A DNA stretch of 9,789 nt from Candidatus Sumerlaeota bacterium (GTDB taxonomy: Bacteria; Sumerlaeota; Sumerlaeia; JADFCT01), in contig JAPLSP010000530.1 of assembly GCA_026398575.1 (NCBI GenBank), positions 1 through 9,789 on the forward strand, in the 5' to 3' direction. The translations under genes were made by a program, and so were the position numbers. Of this stretch, positions 1 to 6,513 are shown piece after piece. The notes beneath the pieces were generated by a model. That model ran no database searches. It was given only the letters and a program-made list of their open reading frames with translations, and was not told the DNA's origin. Every line of letters begins with the position of its first letter. The stretch's first letter is position 1.

Positions 1-1
1 C

Positions 2-1531
2 AGGTGGTTCATGCTCGGCGGATTCTATGGCAGCGAACTTGCCGCCAAGCGCAAAGACGCCATCGCGCCGCCCAAAGACTCTCCCATCTATCGCGCCATG
101 GAAGCGTTTGAAAAGGCCAAACGCGCCACCACTCAGGAAGAGCAGCGCCGCATCTTTAATGAAGTTCTGGATATCGCCGCCGAAAATGTGTGGACCATCG
201 GTTTCTCGACGCCGCCGCCGCAACTCGTGGTGGTCAAGAAGGGATTTCACAACGTTCCCGAATGCGCCGTTTATGGCGCCGCCTTCCACACGCCCGCGAA
301 CGCCGGCATTGAAACCTACTACTTCGATAGCGCCAATGATTCGCCTGGCGCCATCGCCGACACGAAAAACGCGATCACGCATATCACGCCCCTTCCCGGC
401 GCGCCTCCCAAGAAGGGGACCAGTGTCAAGTCCACTTGGACGCAATGGGCGGGGCTTGCCATTTACTATACCTGCCTGGCGCTCCTGGGCCTCGGGCTCA
501 TTATCGTGGCGGTCAGACATCCGTACGTCGGCCAGCGCCTGCTGATCATGATCCCCACGCTGCTGATCATCTCCGTGGTGGTTTTCGCCGTCATCCAACT
601 GCCGCCGGGCGACTACCTGACGGCGCGCATCATGATGCTGGAGGCCTCCGGCGATGAACGCGACCGCAAGACCATTGAGGATCTGCGCGAAATGTTCCGC
701 TTCGAGGAGCCGGCGTGGAAACTCTATCTGCGCTGGATGGGCGTGAATTGGTTCGCCTCATTCAAGCCGAACGACAAGGGATTGATCCAAGGGGGCATGG
801 GGCGCTCGATGGAAACGACGCAGTTGGTCACCGATATGGTGGGCGACCGCATTACACTCACGATTTTGGTATCGCTCGGAACGATCCTCTTCACCTGGAT
901 TGTCGCAATCCCGATCGGGATATATTCCGCCGTGCGACAGTATTCGATCCTGGACTATATCCTCACGTTCATCGGATTTATCGGCATGTGCGCGCCTTCG
1001 TTCCTGCTGGCATTGATCCTGATGATCGTGGCGGGCGTTTCGGGGCTGTTTTCGCCGCGCTACGCCGCCCAACCGGAATGGACGTGGGGCAAGGTATTGG
1101 ATTTGTGCAAGCACATCTGGATTCCGATCCTCGTCATCGGAGTGGGGGGGACGGCCAGCATGATCCGCGTGATGCGCGCCAATCTGCTCGACGAGCTGCG
1201 CAAGCCCTACGTCGTCACGGCGCGCGCCAAGGGCGTGCGGCCGATGAAACTCCTTTTCAAGTATCCCGTGCGCCTGGCGTTGAATCCTTTCATCTCCGGC
1301 ATCGGCGGTTTGTTCCCGCAACTGGTTTCCGGCGGCGCGATCGTGGCGATGGTCTTGAGCCTGCCCATGGTGGGGCCGCTGATGCTCTATGCGCTCATGG
1401 ATCAGGATATGTATCTGGCGGGGTCCATGCTGATCGTGATGAGTTTGCTGGGAGTGATGGGAACGCTGGTCAGCGATTTGCTGCTGCTGTGGCTCGATCC
1501 GCGCATCCGCTTCAAAGGAGGAACGCGCTGA
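2..1531 (+). CDS. Solute-binding protein C-terminus fused to DppB-like ABC permease (5' partial)
   Basis: The frame is open to the left edge, so the N-terminus lies outside. Residues are numbered from the Met codon at 11, which is probably internal. Residues 1-106 read like the C-terminal lobe of a family-5 (SBP_bac_5) extracytoplasmic binding protein: a helix with EEQRRIFNEVLDIAAENV, then a strand and loop ending ETYYFDS. A Pro/Gly/Lys-rich linker (107-144) leads to an extra membrane helix (about 147-168), a short basic loop (RHPYVGQR), and then a normal DppB-type permease. That permease has TM1 at about 176-198, a periplasmic segment to about 280, further helices at about 283-305, 316-342, 368-388, 430-455 and 470-495, and an EAA coupling loop at about 394-425 (DELRKPYVVTARAKGVR). 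The extra helix places the receptor outside and the permease N-terminus inside, as expected. It is the first importer gene in the window, 9 bases before permease 2. The permease call is firm; the receptor identity is strong but rests on a fragment. Confidence 0.88.
   Translation, partial: RWFMLGGFYGSELAAKRKDAIAPPKDSPIYRAMEAFEKAKRATTQEEQRRIFNEVLDIAAENVWTIGFSTPPPQLVVVKKGFHNVPECAVYGAAFHTPANAGIETYYFDSANDSPGAIADTKNAITHITPLPGAPPKKGTSVKSTWTQWAGLAIYYTCLALLGLGLIIVAVRHPYVGQRLLIMIPTLLIISVVVFAVIQLPPGDYLTARIMMLEASGDERDRKTIEDLREMFRFEEPAWKLYLRWMGVNWFASFKPNDKGLIQGGMGRSMETTQLVTDMVGDRITLTILVSLGTILFTWIVAIPIGIYSAVRQYSILDYILTFIGFIGMCAPSFLLALILMIVAGVSGLFSPRYAAQPEWTWGKVLDLCKHIWIPILVIGVGGTASMIRVMRANLLDELRKPYVVTARAKGVRPMKLLFKYPVRLALNPFISGIGGLFPQLVSGGAIVAMVLSLPMVGPLMLYALMDQDMYLAGSMLIVMSLLGVMGTLVSDLLLLWLDPRIRFKGGTR
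1514..1521 (+). promoter_or_regulatory. Distant Shine-Dalgarno for permease 2
   Basis: AAAGGAGG lies inside the last codons of the fused permease, 19 bases before the ATG at 1541, which is farther than usual. No in-frame start exists between the stop at 1529-1531 and that ATG. Permease 2 is therefore probably translated by coupling or re-initiation from permease 1, or with a relaxed spacing. Confidence 0.4.
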
Positions 1532-1540
1532 CGGTCACGC

Positions 1541-2707
1541 ATGGCTAACCTCTTTGCCAAATGGCTCGCGAAGCCTCTTCCACGCCATGGCCGGCGTTCC
1601 ATCGCCACGCTGTCTCAGTGGCAGCTCATCAGCCGGCGGTTTTCCCGTCACCGGCTGGCGCTGGTCGCCCTGTTCTTTCTGGCGGCGCTCTATACGATTG
1701 CATTGCTCGCGGAATTCTTCGCGCCCTATCCGTCGCTTTTGAAGAACCTGGACTACACCTATTCCCCGCCGCAGACTCCGCGGTTCAATTTCAAATATGG
1801 CTTCTATACCTTTGCCTTGCGCCGGCACGTGGACCCGATCACGTTCAAGAAGGACTTTTTCGAGGAGCGCGACAAGATCGTGCCGCTGCGTTTTTTCCCC
1901 AAAGGCGAACCCTATCATCTCTGGGGCTTTATTCCGTATGAACGCCGCTTTTTTGGGGCGGATCGCGAGGCTTATCGCCGGATCAATGGAACGCAGGACG
2001 CCGGCGAGGCCACTTTCTTTCTGCTGGGCGCCGATAAATACGGCCACGATATTTTCAGCCGGATCATCTATGGCGCGCGTATCTCGCTCTCGGTGGGATT
2101 GGTCGCAATCGCCATCACCTTCCTTCTGGGCGTTACGATCGGCGGCATCTCCGGCTACGTCGGCGGAAACACGGACAATCTGATTCAGCGTCTGATCGAA
2201 ATTATTAATGCGTTCCCGCAATTGCCGCTCTGGCTGGCGCTGGCCGCCGCCATGCCTGGCGATTGGCCGGCGCTGAAAATCTACTTCGCCATTACGATTG
2301 TGCTCAGCTTGCTGGGGTGGACCGGATTGGCGCGCGTGGTGCGCGGAAAAATCCTGTCGCTGCGCGAAGAGGACTATGCGACGGCCGCCCGCCTGATGGG
2401 CGCCAGCCACGCCCGCATCCTTTTCCGCCATCTGGTGCCCGGATTTACCAGTCACATCATCGTCTCGCTGACGCTGACGGTGCCGGGCATGATCCTGGGC
2501 GAAACCAGTCTGAGCTTTCTTGGCCTGGGGCTGCGTCCCCCCATTGTCAGTTGGGGCGTCATGCTTCAGGATTGCATGAATATGCAGGCCGTCACGCAAT
2601 ATCCCTGGCTGATGATGCCGTTGTTTTTTATTATCCTGGCGGTGCTCTGTTTCAATTTCATGGGCGACGGCCTGCGCGATGCAGCAGATCCATACTCAGC
2701 GAAATAA
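1541..2707 (+). CDS. ABC transporter permease, DppC/YejE-like
   Basis: This is the second membrane subunit of the importer (388 aa). The cytoplasmic N-terminus is followed by TM1 at about 37-60, then an unusually long extracytoplasmic insert of about 100 residues (61-163). Next comes the family hallmark LGADKYGHDIFSRIIYGAR (162-180) and the core helices (about 181-206, 222-238, 245-265, 302-325, 355-375). The EAA loop that contacts the ATPases is at about 274-301 (REEDYATAARLMGASHARI). The C-terminus FMGDGLRDAADP is typical of DppC/OppC. The long loop after TM1 recalls YejE rather than E. coli DppC. Position next to the other permease and upstream of two ATPases supports a heterodimeric channel. 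The transported substrate cannot be deduced. The start is the first ATG after the upstream stop; no other start is possible between them. Confidence 0.93.
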   Translation: MANLFAKWLAKPLPRHGRRSIATLSQWQLISRRFSRHRLALVALFFLAALYTIALLAEFFAPYPSLLKNLDYTYSPPQTPRFNFKYGFYTFALRRHVDPITFKKDFFEERDKIVPLRFFPKGEPYHLWGFIPYERRFFGADREAYRRINGTQDAGEATFFLLGADKYGHDIFSRIIYGARISLSVGLVAIAITFLLGVTIGGISGYVGGNTDNLIQRLIEIINAFPQLPLWLALAAAMPGDWPALKIYFAITIVLSLLGWTGLARVVRGKILSLREEDYATAARLMGASHARILFRHLVPGFTSHIIVSLTLTVPGMILGETSLSFLGLGLRPPIVSWGVMLQDCMNMQAVTQYPWLMMPLFFIILAVLCFNFMGDGLRDAADPYSAK

Positions 2708-2718
2708 ATTTAAAAGCA

Positions 2719-2795
2719 TAATGTAAAATGAGAAATGAGAAATGAGAAACCAGGAATGTAAAATGAGAAATGAGAAATGAGAAATGTAAAATGAC
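2719..2795 (+). repeat. Heptamer tandem array (AAATGAG), left arm of a foldback
   Basis: Eleven consecutive 7-base units stay in register from 2719 to 2795. Six are perfect AAATGAG (2726, 2733, 2740, 2761, 2768, 2775); the others are variants (TAATGTA, AAACCAG, GAATGTA, AAATGTA, AAATGAC). The array can also be read as two larger copies, each starting AATGTA and followed by three perfect heptamers. It begins 12 bases after the permease 2 stop and is far more AT-rich than its neighbours. Function unknown. Confidence 0.9.
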
Positions 2796-2858
2796 AAGCC
2801 ATCCGGCGGCAGCAATCTCAACCTTTCCCGCGTCCTATATGATGCCTGCGCGAGTATT

Positions 2859-2899
2859 TTCATTTTCAATTTCTCATTTCTCATTTTAAATTTTACATT
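2859..2899 (-). repeat. Inverted heptamer arm of the same foldback
   Basis: On the + strand this reads TTCATTT, TCAATTT, CTCATTT, CTCATTT (2859-2886), then TAAATTTTACATT. Its reverse complement has the same heptamers and the same AATGTAAAAT start as the left array. The two arms enclose a GC-richer, non-repetitive core (2796-2858) in which I see no gene. Together 2719-2899 could form an imperfect long stem. This element accounts for most of the 230-base spacer between permease 2 and ATPase 1. Confidence 0.85.
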
Positions 2900-2918
2900 G
2901 ATAACAGCGCTCTATATT
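2892..2918 (+). promoter_or_regulatory. Possible sigma70-type promoter for the ATPase/UroD/ATPase cassette
   Basis: TTTACA (2892-2897) and TATATT (2913-2918) each match the -35 and -10 consensus at five of six bases, but the spacer is only 15 bases. The -35 box lies inside the inverted repeat arm. A start near 2925 would leave a very short leader before the ATG at 2938. It may be chance in an AT-rich patch. Confidence 0.25.
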
Positions 2919-2937
2919 TCATCCTAAGATTTGCGCC

Positions 2938-3987
2938 ATGCCCGATTCGCACGCTACATCTGAAAATGTCCTCGAGATCGAAGACCTGCGCGTGGGCTTC
3001 CAGACCGAGGAAGGCGAAGTCAACGCGGTGGACGGCGTGAACTTCGCCATGCGGCGCGGGCGGATCATGGCGCTGGTGGGCGAAAGCGGCTGCGGCAAGA
3101 GCGTCACGGCCTACAGCATCCTGCGCATCATCCAGAAGCCGGGACGGATCGCGGGCGGACGCATCCGATTTATGCCGAAGCAGGGAAAGCCCGTCGAGAT
3201 AACGTCGCTGTCCGAAAACTCCCAAGACCTGTTCCATCTGCGCGGCGGCGCCGTCAGCATGATCTTCCAGGAGCCGATGACGGCGCTCAGTCCGGTTCAT
3301 ACCGTCGGCAATCAAATCTGCGAAGCGATTTTGCTGCATCAAAAACTCACGCCGAAAGAAGCCGAGCGGCGCGCAATCGAAATGCTGTCGAAAGTGGGCA
3401 TCCCCGGCGCAGAAAAGCGCATTCACCAATATCCGTTCGAGATGAGCGGCGGCATGAGGCAGCGCGTGGTCATCGCCATGGCGCTGGTGTGCAATCCCGA
3501 AATCCTGATCGCCGATGAGCCGACCACCGCGCTCGACGTGACGATCCAGGCGCAAATCCTGGGGCTGATGAAAGGCCTGCAGAAAGACCTTGGAACCTCG
3601 ATCTTGTTGATCACTCATGACCTTGGCGTCGTATCGCAGATGGCCGACGACGTGGCGGTCATGTATCTCGGGCGGATCGTCGAACAAGCCGGCGTGCGCG
3701 AGATCATCAAGCAGGGGCGGCATCCTTACACGATGGGACTGCTGGCTTCGCTCCCGAGCCTGGGTCATCATCACGAGCGCCTGCCGGCCATCGAAGGAAG
3801 CGTGCCGTCGCTCACCGAGATTCCGCCGGGCTGTCCCTTCCATCCCCGCTGTCCCTATTGTGTACTGGGCCGGTGCGATATTGGCGGACCGCCGCCGCTG
3901 GAAGTCATTGCCCCAGGCCACACCGCCGCGTGCATTCGCATCAAAGAGATTATGAAGGAGTTGGGCGATTTGCCTGCGGGTGATTGA
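2938..3987 (+). CDS. ABC transporter ATP-binding protein, DppD/OppD-like
   Basis: First ATPase of the importer (349 aa), which powers transport from the cytoplasmic face. All nucleotide-binding elements are present and canonical: Walker A GESGCGKS (48-55), Q-loop Gln111 in MIFQEPMTALSP, signature MSGGMRQR (169-176), Walker B ILIADEP (189-195, Glu194), D-loop ALD and H-loop His227. The C-terminal extension after about 260 (HPYTMGLL...PPGCPFHPRCPYC) is the oligopeptide/dipeptide-specific domain. Its cysteines (299, 305, 308, 313, 332) match the arrangement that binds a [4Fe-4S] cluster in some family members. The gene follows the heptamer foldback, so it may start a separate transcript. The ribosome site before the ATG is weak. 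It is 15 bases upstream of the UroD-like gene. Confidence 0.95.
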   Translation: MPDSHATSENVLEIEDLRVGFQTEEGEVNAVDGVNFAMRRGRIMALVGESGCGKSVTAYSILRIIQKPGRIAGGRIRFMPKQGKPVEITSLSENSQDLFHLRGGAVSMIFQEPMTALSPVHTVGNQICEAILLHQKLTPKEAERRAIEMLSKVGIPGAEKRIHQYPFEMSGGMRQRVVIAMALVCNPEILIADEPTTALDVTIQAQILGLMKGLQKDLGTSILLITHDLGVVSQMADDVAVMYLGRIVEQAGVREIIKQGRHPYTMGLLASLPSLGHHHERLPAIEGSVPSLTEIPPGCPFHPRCPYCVLGRCDIGGPPPLEVIAPGHTAACIRIKEIMKELGDLPAGD

Positions 3988-4002
3988 TCCGCTCATTAAA
4001 TT

Positions 4003-5151
4003 ATGGCGCCGACTTTCAACATACATGCCGCCCACGCCCTGCTGGCCATCAAAAAGACGATGACCGTGCGACGCGAAGAATTCCTCGACTACATGACGTT
4101 CAAGGAAAACCGCCGCCCGCTTTTCACGGAAATTTTCGGCCCCATCGTCGGCTTGAAGGAAGAATGGGCGGCGCAAGGAGCCTCGCCCCAGGAACTCGAT
4201 CTTTCGGCCTTCCGCTTCAATTGTCACCAGGTAGGCGGGATTCCCGTCAACACGGGTTGGATGGGAGGACCGGCGGACGAACTCATCGAAGAAACCGAAG
4301 CCCATATCCTCTATCGCGACCGGATGGGGCGCCGGATGAAACTCAGCAAGGGACGCTCCACGCTCGCGCTGCCGATGGATTATCCGGTCCGGACGATGGA
4401 TGACTGGCTCAAGATCAAGCATCATTATGAATTTTCCGAGGAGCGCTTCGGCATAGATTGGGAAGCGGTGGCGCGTGAGCATCTCAACGCCGGGCGCGTG
4501 GTGACGGTGAGCATTCCTGGAGGCTTCGACGAGCCGCGCCAGTTGATGGGCGAGGAGAACTTGTGCATGGCGTACCTGACCACGCCGGAGCTCGTCCACG
4601 ACATTCTGCAAACCATCGGCGATACTGCTTATCGCGTGCTGGATCGCGTTTCCGCGAGTGTTAAAGTGGACATGCTCAGCGTCCATGAAGACATGGCTGG
4701 CCGCAATGGGCCTTTGGCGGGGCCACAGCAGATCATTGAATTCATCGCCCCCTACTACCGCAGGATTTGGGATATATTGCGCGAGCGTGGCGCGCAGCTT
4801 TTCCATCAGGATTCAGACGGCGATATGCGTCCCGTGCTCCGCGAGTTTCTTGCCGCCGGATTGAATTTCATCCATCCCTGCGAACCCGCCGCTGGAATGG
4901 ACATCGTGCAATTGCGCCAACAATATGGAACCCGGCTTGCTTTCGAAGGCGGCATAGACAAGCACGTCCTGCGCCGCAGCAAAGAGGAAATCACAGCCGA
5001 ACTCGAATATAAAATCCCGCCGATGGTTCGCAGCGGCGGATGTGTTCTGGCGCTGGATCATCGCATTCCCAACGGCACGCCGCTGGAGAACTATCGCTTC
5101 TATGTCGCCAAGGCCTGGGAAATTCTGGATCGGGAGGCGGCGAATTTATGA
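4003..5151 (+). CDS. Uroporphyrinogen decarboxylase (URO-D) family protein, probably not HemE
   Basis: A 382-aa protein with the C-terminal half of the URO-D superfamily barrel: [15 protein letters not shown] (227-241), a helix with [25 protein letters not shown] (268-279), [12 protein letters not shown] (289-300), then [11 protein letters not shown] (313-323) and [14 protein letters not shown] (351-364). These blocks are typical of URO-D-like proteins found beside catabolic genes in Lentisphaerota, Firmicutes and similar bacteria. The N-terminal RQAGR substrate-site motif of true HemE is absent. Relatives such as MtaA/MtbA are Zn-dependent corrinoid methyltransferases; by eye, their H-x-C...C ligands correspond here to His268-x-Asp270 and His353. 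The reaction is unknown; methyl transfer on an imported compound is a guess. The gene sits between the two transporter ATPases and overlaps the second. The start at 4003 lacks a clear ribosome site; ATG 4060 ([11 protein letters not shown]) is a credible alternative. Confidence 0.87.
   Translation: MAPTFNIHAAHALLAIKKTMTVRREEFLDYMTFKENRRPLFTEIFGPIVGLKEEWAAQGASPQELDLSAFRFNCHQVGGIPVNTGWMGGPADELIEETEAHILYRDRMGRRMKLSKGRSTLALPMDYPVRTMDDWLKIKHHYEFSEERFGIDWEAVAREHLNAGRVVTVSIPGGFDEPRQLMGEENLCMAYLTTPELVHDILQTIGDTAYRVLDRVSASVKVDMLSVHEDMAGRNGPLAGPQQIIEFIAPYYRRIWDILRERGAQLFHQDSDGDMRPVLREFLAAGLNFIHPCEPAAGMDIVQLRQQYGTRLAFEGGIDKHVLRRSKEEITAELEYKIPPMVRSGGCVLALDHRIPNGTPLENYRFYVAKAWEILDREAANL
5132..5137 (+). 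promoter_or_regulatory. Shine-Dalgarno fixing the ATPase 2 start
   Basis: GGGAGG lies 10 bases before the ATG at 5148, inside the end of the UroD-like gene. This supports the start at 5148 over the in-frame ATG at 5040. It also makes the two genes an ATGA-overlapping, translationally coupled pair. Confidence 0.65.
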
Positions 5152-6224
5152 CCACATTGCGCGACATGCTCGCCGCTTCATCCGGCGCGCCCACTCCTGT
5201 GCCAGCGCCCCAACCTCTGCTGAGCGTGCAGAAGCTCTACAAGCATTTCCCTGTTTATAGCGAAGGCTTCTTCAAACGGCAAATCGGGACGGTGAGGGCC
5301 TCCGACAATGTCAGTTTCGATCTGATGCCCGGCGAGACGCTCGGCCTGGTGGTGGAGAGCGGCTCGGGCAAAACCACGACGGGGCGCACGATTTTGCGCG
5401 CGCTCGATCCCACGAGCGGACATGTGTTTTTCCGCGTCAACGGCAAAACCGTGGATTTGGCGCGCCTCTCCGACCGATCGCTCAAGCCGCTGCGATTGCG
5501 GATGCAGATGATCTTCCAGGACCCTTTTTCCTCGCTCAATCCGCGCATGACCGTCGGCGACATCGTCAGCGAACCGCTGATCATCCATCGCCAGGCGCGC
5601 GGCTCGGAACTGGAAGACCGCGTGGCCGAGATGCTGAAGCGCGTCGGACTGAAGCCGGAACATCGCCATCGCTATCCGCACGCGTTCAGCGGCGGACAGC
5701 GCCAGCGCATCGGCATCGCGCGCGCCCTGATCCTGCGGCCTTCGTTTGTCGTATGCGACGAAGCGGTTTCGGCGCTCGATGTTTCCGTGCAGGCGCAGGT
5801 GATCAATCTCCTGTGCGACCTCCAGAAGGAATTGGGGCTGGCCTATCTTTTCATCGCGCACGATCTGAGCGTCGTCCGCCATATCTGCGACCGCGTGGCG
5901 GTCATGTATGCGGGAAAAATCGTCGAGATCGCCAAGACGGAAGAGATATTCAAGCAGCCGCTTCATCCCTACACCAAGGCGCTGTTGTCCGCTGTTCCCA
6001 ATCCCGATCCCGACGTCCGGATGCGCTTCGACCTGAAAGGCGAGGTGGCCGATCCCGGCAATCTTCCGCCTGGCTGCGCCTTCCATCCGCGATGCGCCGA
6101 GCGCACGGAATTGTGCTTCTGCGAAGAAGTTGTCTTGAATGAACAAAAAGGCGGCCGCTACGTGGCCTGCCACCGGCATTACGAAGATGAAGAGCGCGTC
6201 ATAGTAGCGCGGAGAGATGTTTAG
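5148..6224 (+). CDS. ABC transporter ATP-binding protein, DppF/OppF-like, variant Walker A
   Basis: Second ATPase of the importer (358 aa), expected to pair with the DppD-like subunit. It has the OppF-type start ([13 protein letters not shown], with an insert before VRASDNVSF), Q-loop Gln124 in [12 protein letters not shown], signature FSGGQRQR (180-187), Walker B VVCDEA (Asp204, Glu205), ALDVSVQAQ, and H-loop His238 in IAHDLSVV. The C-terminal oligopeptide domain has cysteines at 310, 316, 323, 325 and 341 in a [10 protein letters not shown] context. Oddity: Walker A reads VESGSGKT (69-76), with Val69 where the family has Gly; the Lys75-Thr76 pair is intact. The frame also continues upstream to an ATG at 5040, but that part is out-of-frame UroD-like coding sequence. 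The ATGA overlap and the ribosome site support the 5148 start. Confidence 0.94.
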   Translation: MTTLRDMLAASSGAPTPVPAPQPLLSVQKLYKHFPVYSEGFFKRQIGTVRASDNVSFDLMPGETLGLVVESGSGKTTTGRTILRALDPTSGHVFFRVNGKTVDLARLSDRSLKPLRLRMQMIFQDPFSSLNPRMTVGDIVSEPLIIHRQARGSELEDRVAEMLKRVGLKPEHRHRYPHAFSGGQRQRIGIARALILRPSFVVCDEAVSALDVSVQAQVINLLCDLQKELGLAYLFIAHDLSVVRHICDRVAVMYAGKIVEIAKTEEIFKQPLHPYTKALLSAVPNPDPDVRMRFDLKGEVADPGNLPPGCAFHPRCAERTELCFCEEVVLNEQKGGRYVACHRHYEDEERVIVARRDV

Positions 6225-6287
6225 TTTCTTCTGTGATTGAAATGGGAGCTTGGTCATAGATGAAGCTGAAGTGTTTTGTCAAGGTTC

Positions 6288-6366
6288 TCATTAGTGTTGA
6301 TTCGTGTTCATTAGTGGTTGCATGAAAGACCGGAAACCACTAATGGACACTAATGAACACTAATGA
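6288..6366. repeat. Long decamer-built inverted repeat (hairpin)
   Basis: Arms 6288-6319 and 6335-6366 pair over 32 positions with three mismatches, one of them a possible G-U, around a 15-base loop. Each arm is made of three 10-base units: CATTAGTGTT/GATTCGTGTT/CATTAGTGGTT on the left and the complementary xACACTAATG units on the right. It lies 63 bases after the ATPase 2 stop. No U-rich tract follows, so it is not a standard intrinsic terminator, though it could stop or protect the operon transcript. Similar ATTAGTG repeats are, from memory, common in intergenic regions of environmental bacterial genomes. The rest of the 6225-6513 spacer shows no gene. Confidence 0.9.
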
Positions 6367-6447
6367 ATACGTTGCTTCGCGACGCAGGATCAGTCCTATC
6401 CAAGAAATGCGTGGTTAAGCCGCAGCCATGGATTTCTCGCCAAAACT

Positions 6448-6476
6448 TTGGAATTCGTTCTTGTTCTGGGAATCAT
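6448..6476 (+). promoter_or_regulatory. Weak candidate promoter for the dehydrogenase
   Basis: TTGGAA (6448-6453) and AATCAT (6471-6476), 17 bases apart, each match the sigma70 consensus at four of six positions. Initiation would fall about 30 bases before the ATG at 6514. The location is sensible, between the hairpin and the ribosome site, but the match is weak. Confidence 0.2.
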
Positions 6477-6496
6477 AGGAATCCGAAAACAACTCC

Positions 6497-6505
6497 AGGG
6501 AGGAA
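6497..6505 (+). promoter_or_regulatory. Strong Shine-Dalgarno fixing the dehydrogenase start
   Basis: AGGGAGGAA ends 8 bases before ATG 6514. It selects this start over the in-frame ATG at 6448, whose upstream codons do not resemble the family N-terminus. Confidence 0.75.
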
Positions 6506-6513
6506 GTCAAAAA

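Noticed and set aside
1535..2599. A 354-codon minus-strand frame opposite permease 2
   Set aside because: It is an antisense shadow of a well-supported permease, with no membrane segments or motifs of its own.
2696..2884. Small minus-strand ORF (62 codons) in the first intergenic spacer
   Set aside because: Most of it is translated heptamer repeat (SHFSF-type residues); such ORFs arise wherever this repeat occurs and there is no ribosome site.
2719..2899. CRISPR array
   Set aside because: The units are 7 bases long and contiguous, with no unique spacers and no cas genes nearby.
2893..4806. A 637-codon open frame on the minus strand opposite ATPase 1 and the UroD-like gene
   Set aside because: It lies wholly opposite two genes with clear family motifs, has a His/Arg/Gln-rich composition typical of an antisense shadow in high-GC DNA, and shows no recognisable domain.
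5040..5147. N-terminal extension of ATPase 2 from the ATG at 5040
   Set aside because: This would overlap the UroD-like gene by over 100 bases, the extra residues do not resemble the family, and ATG 5148 has a good ribosome site.
4003..5151. Annotation of the UroD-family protein as haem-pathway HemE
   Set aside because: The N-terminal RQAGR substrate motif of uroporphyrinogen III decarboxylase is absent, the conserved blocks match the non-haem subgroup, and the genomic context is a transporter.
5178..6257. A 359-codon minus-strand frame opposite ATPase 2
   Set aside because: It is an antisense shadow of a DppF-like ATPase whose motifs are all in the plus frame.
6288..6366. Standard intrinsic terminator after ATPase 2
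   Set aside because: The stem is long and AT-containing with a 15-base loop, and no T-run follows it; it fits an intergenic inverted repeat better.
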